Positions 61,614-64,000 of a DNA stretch of 64,000 nt are shown in pieces (the stretch's first letter is position 1; the number at the start of each line of letters is the position of its first letter). The position numbers and the translations under genes were made by a program. The stretch is from the NCBI GenBank assembly GCA_018883265.1, contig VEQK01000004.1, positions 1-64,000 of the forward strand, given 5' to 3'. This DNA comes from Rhodocyclaceae bacterium (lineage in GTDB: Bacteria > Pseudomonadota > Gammaproteobacteria > Burkholderiales > Rhodocyclaceae). Below the pieces are notes generated by a model. It did no database searches. It saw only the letters and a list, made by a program, of their open reading frames with translations, and was not told the origin of the DNA.

Positions 61614-62519
61614 TTATAGTCGCGCGGCGCCGCGCACGCCAGAGCTATCGCCAAACTTGGGCAGCAGCAATTTCGTGCGCAGCGGTGTACCCGCCGGAAG
61701 AAAGACATGCACCGGTAGTGCGACATGGAGGTCGGCGACGAGATTCGGACGCTGCGCCACCCCACCGCCAAGGACGATCGCATCCGGATCACAGACGTTG
61801 ATAACGCAGGCCAGCGATCGGGCCAGGCGCTCCGTATGCCGGTTAAGCGCTTCGCTTGCGTCTTGATCGCCTGCCCGGGCAGCGGCAATCAGCGTGGGTA
61901 CATCATGCACATCTGTTTGCCCGTGCTGCCGATGATAATCGGCAACCAGTGCCGGGCCGGATAGCCACGCCTCAATACAGCCCTGCTTACCGCAGTAACA
62001 GCGCGGGCCGGGCAACTCATCCAGCGACGCGATCGGTAACGGGTTGTGGCCCCATTCACCGGTCAAACCATTGGGGCCCTCTAGTAGACGTCCGTGGATG
62101 AACCAGCCACCCCCCACTCCGGTGCCGAGAATAACGGCAAAGACAGATGCGGACTCTTGAGCGATGCCATCCGTCGCTTCAGATAAGGCAAGGCAGTCCG
62201 CATCGTTGGCCAGCCTTACCGCGCGCTGCAGCTGTGCTTGCAAATCGCTCTGGAGTCGCTGACCGTTCAGACAGGTGGAGTTGGCATTACGAATTTTGCC
62301 ATCGATCGGATTCATGGAGCCCGGGTGTCCAACGCCAAGGTGCTCACAGGATTCGTTGAGTGCAGATTCGGCGCGTTGAACCAGATGCCTTATGGCGTTC
62401 AGAGTTGCCGGGTAATCCCCCAGTGGCGTTGCGACACGTTCCCGAAAGCGGAAGTTTCCAGCTTGATCTAGCACAGCGGCTTCAATCTTGGTGCCGCCCA
62501 GGTCGATACCGATACGCAT
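61614..62519 (-). CDS. mak: ROK-family fructokinase
   Basis: A 301-residue sugar kinase starting at ATG 62519 (MRIGIDLGGTKIEAAVL). The phosphate loop DLGGTK, NANSTCLNGQ, RLANDADCLALSEATDG and the zinc-binding CYCGKQGCIEAW follow closely the pattern of E. coli Mak (manno(fructo)kinase), and SGVRGAA near the end fits. The likely reaction is fructose to fructose-6-phosphate, though other hexoses are possible. It lies 4 bases after the MFS gene on the same strand. Confidence 0.88.
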   Translation of the reverse strand: MRIGIDLGGTKIEAAVLDQAGNFRFRERVATPLGDYPATLNAIRHLVQRAESALNESCEHLGVGHPGSMNPIDGKIRNANSTCLNGQRLQSDLQAQLQRAVRLANDADCLALSEATDGIAQESASVFAVILGTGVGGGWFIHGRLLEGPNGLTGEWGHNPLPIASLDELPGPRCYCGKQGCIEAWLSGPALVADYHRQHGQTDVHDVPTLIAAARAGDQDASEALNRHTERLARSLACVINVCDPDAIVLGGGVAQRPNLVADLHVALPVHVFLPAGTPLRTKLLLPKFGDSSGVRGAARL

Positions 62520-62523
62520 GGCC

Positions 62524-63822
62524 TTAATAGTTGGTCGCTGTAATCGGATGGTCTTCCGGCAATTGGCCGATGTTATGCCGCCAGAGCGGGTGCAGACAGA
62601 GGGTGAGCAGCGACACGAATGCACCGAGCATGATGACAATGGCTGGCGCCATCGTGAGTTGAAAGCGCGCAATCAGGAACTCGGTCAACATCGGCGCCAG
62701 TCCGCCGAACAGACCAACGGCGAGACTGTAACCAAAGGACAGTCCGGTGACTCGCACCTTGTGCGGCAGTAGTGTCGCCATGCTGGCCGAGAGCGGCCCG
62801 AGATAGAAGCCCTGGCCAATCGCCAACAACAGACCACCCAGAATCATCAGCGGTATGTTGCCGCTTGCAAACAGAACGAAGGCTGGCCAGGCGCCCGCGA
62901 ATAGAATCAATACGCCAAGCCGGGTAATGTTCAGCTTGCCAAAACGGTCGCCGAGCCAGCCACCACAAACGGAGAGCAGGCTGACCAGCAACAGGCTCAG
63001 CAGGTTGATGGCCAGAGCGGTGGTGGTGCTGATCCCCGTCAGTTTGGTCATCCAGGGAACGGCATACATGAACCCAACAAAGGACACGATGCCGGTAGCC
63101 GTATTGGCCAGAGCGATGGCGAGCATCGGTCGCCAGTAATGGCGGAACGCCGTGCGCACAGGAGATTGCAGCATGTCCTTGCGTTGCATGATCTCGCGCC
63201 CTAGAGATTTGCGGGCCCAGATACCAATGCCGGTCAGCAGGATGCTGGATAGAAAGGGAATCCGCCACCCCCATTCGGCCATGACGGTCTTGCCCAGCAC
63301 GGTGGTACACAGAAAGCTGGCAGCCGTGCCGAGCAGGAGTCCACCAAAAGCGCCCATGGGGCTGAAGCCGCCGATGAAGCCGCGCCGATTGGGCGGGGCG
63401 TGTTCGATCAGAAACACGATCGACGATGAATATTCACCACCGATGGAAAGTCCCTGCAACATCCGGAGCAGGATCAACAATGCCGGTGCCCACAGCCCTA
63501 TCGTGGCATAGGTGGGTAAAAGACCGATCAGTAGCGTCGGGATCGCAATCAGCAGGACGGAAAGTTGTAGTGCGGCCTTGCGTCCGATGCGGTCGCCAAT
63601 GTTGCCAAACAGCACCCCGCCTATCGGCCGCATGACCATACCGGTGGCGAAGGCGCCATAGCTGGCCAGTAAGGCCGCCACCGGATCATCCGTGGGAAAG
63701 AAATGTGCCGCGAAGTAGCCTGCCAGGTAGGCATAGACAATGAAGTCGTAAAATTCGATGGCGTTGCCGATAGCCCCTGCCAGCACTGTTTTGCGCAGGC
63801 TGGTCAAAGGCGTCGGTGTCAT
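62524..63822 (-). CDS. MFS transporter, metabolite:H+ symporter type
   Basis: A 432-residue 12-TM major facilitator. GNAIEFYDFIVYAYLAGYFA in TM1 and RPIGGVLFGNIGDRIGRKAAL are characteristic of the MHS subgroup (ProP, KgtP, ShiA), and LQGLSIGGEYSSSIVFLIEHAP strengthens this. Typical substrates are organic acids or betaines; the substrate here is not evident. Placement between can and mak (4-base gaps on both sides) suggests one operon. Confidence 0.92.
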   Translation of the reverse strand: MTPTPLTSLRKTVLAGAIGNAIEFYDFIVYAYLAGYFAAHFFPTDDPVAALLASYGAFATGMVMRPIGGVLFGNIGDRIGRKAALQLSVLLIAIPTLLIGLLPTYATIGLWAPALLILLRMLQGLSIGGEYSSSIVFLIEHAPPNRRGFIGGFSPMGAFGGLLLGTAASFLCTTVLGKTVMAEWGWRIPFLSSILLTGIGIWARKSLGREIMQRKDMLQSPVRTAFRHYWRPMLAIALANTATGIVSFVGFMYAVPWMTKLTGISTTTALAINLLSLLLVSLLSVCGGWLGDRFGKLNITRLGVLILFAGAWPAFVLFASGNIPLMILGGLLLAIGQGFYLGPLSASMATLLPHKVRVTGLSFGYSLAVGLFGGLAPMLTEFLIARFQLTMAPAIVIMLGAFVSLLTLCLHPLWRHNIGQLPEDHPITATNY

Positions 63823-63826
63823 GGCG

Positions 63827-64000
63827 TTAGGCCTGTGTGCTGTAGCTGCTCAGCGCTTGATTGTACGCAGGACAGATGGCGTTGAGGCTATGTATCGAGA
63901 TGTTCAGGTTGCGCACGATGCCGTCCTGCAGGCCATAGATGAGGCCGTGCACGGAAACTTCCTGACCACGAGCCCAGGCATCGTAAATCACGGTAGATTG
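63827..64000 (-). CDS. can: beta-class carbonic anhydrase, C-terminal fragment
   Basis: The last 57 residues of a minus-strand gene whose start is beyond the window. QSTVIYDAWARGQEVSVHGL and IYGLQDGIVRNLNISI match the C-terminal motif of bacterial beta carbonic anhydrases, which hydrate CO2 with a zinc ion. The zinc ligands are upstream and not visible. It precedes the MFS gene by 4 bases. Not in the ORF track because of truncation. Confidence 0.88.
   Translation of the reverse strand, partial: QSTVIYDAWARGQEVSVHGLIYGLQDGIVRNLNISIHSLNAICPAYNQALSSYSTQA

Overview
This window is the replication-origin region of a betaproteobacterial chromosome; I cannot name the genus. Evidence: dnaA-dnaN-gyrB without recF, then rpmH-rnpA-yidD-yidC-mnmE on the other side of the origin, mnmG-rsmG-parA-parB-atpIBEFHAGDC further right, a truncated H-NS-family protein, Smg (DUF494), a DUF3683-type FAD/Fe-S oxidoreductase, and the rsmB-DUF4390-ntrYX block. 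Coding is dense and I see no tRNA, rRNA, CRISPR array, insertion sequence or prophage. Layout, left of the origin (1-21.6 kb): the 3' end of a MidA-family methyltransferase; a minus-strand run of slt, NDUFA9-like epimerase, cca and an alpha/beta hydrolase; 5-formyl-THF cyclo-ligase; ilvA with a small membrane protein; a 1283-residue FAD/Fe-S oxidoreductase; a class II fumarase with an unusual N-terminal domain; a truncated H-NS-like protein; a HIT protein; oxyR and rsuA with three ParB-type parS sites around them; gyrB, dnaN and dnaA. The origin lies between dnaA and rpmH (about 21.66-22.0 kb), with more DnaA boxes between dnaA and dnaN. Right of the origin (22-42 kb): rpmH, rnpA, yidD, yidC, mnmE, a DUF3147 membrane protein, a chagasin-type (I42) inhibitor lipoprotein, a YhiN-type flavoprotein, ahpF and ahpC with an OxyR-type site, mnmG, rsmG, parA, parB and the complete F1Fo ATP synthase operon closed by a strong terminator. 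From 42 to 64 kb: ubiE-ubiJ, DUF971, topB, smg, dprA and a secreted protein on the minus strand; def-fmt, htpX, an S1/P1-type nuclease (minus), rsmB-DUF4390-ntrY-ntrX, hemE, priA, and a minus-strand can-MFS-mak unit cut by the window end. How the parts connect: ParA/ParB act on the parS cluster to segregate the origin; OxyR probably drives ahpC (and perhaps ahpF); NtrY/NtrX form a two-component pair whose regulator has lost the sigma-54 ATPase motifs; tandem DnaA boxes upstream of priA may link replication restart to DnaA. I found no convincing entirely new system. The best leads are the fumarase fusion, the truncated H-NS with a pair of identical palindromes next to it, and the DnaA boxes at priA.
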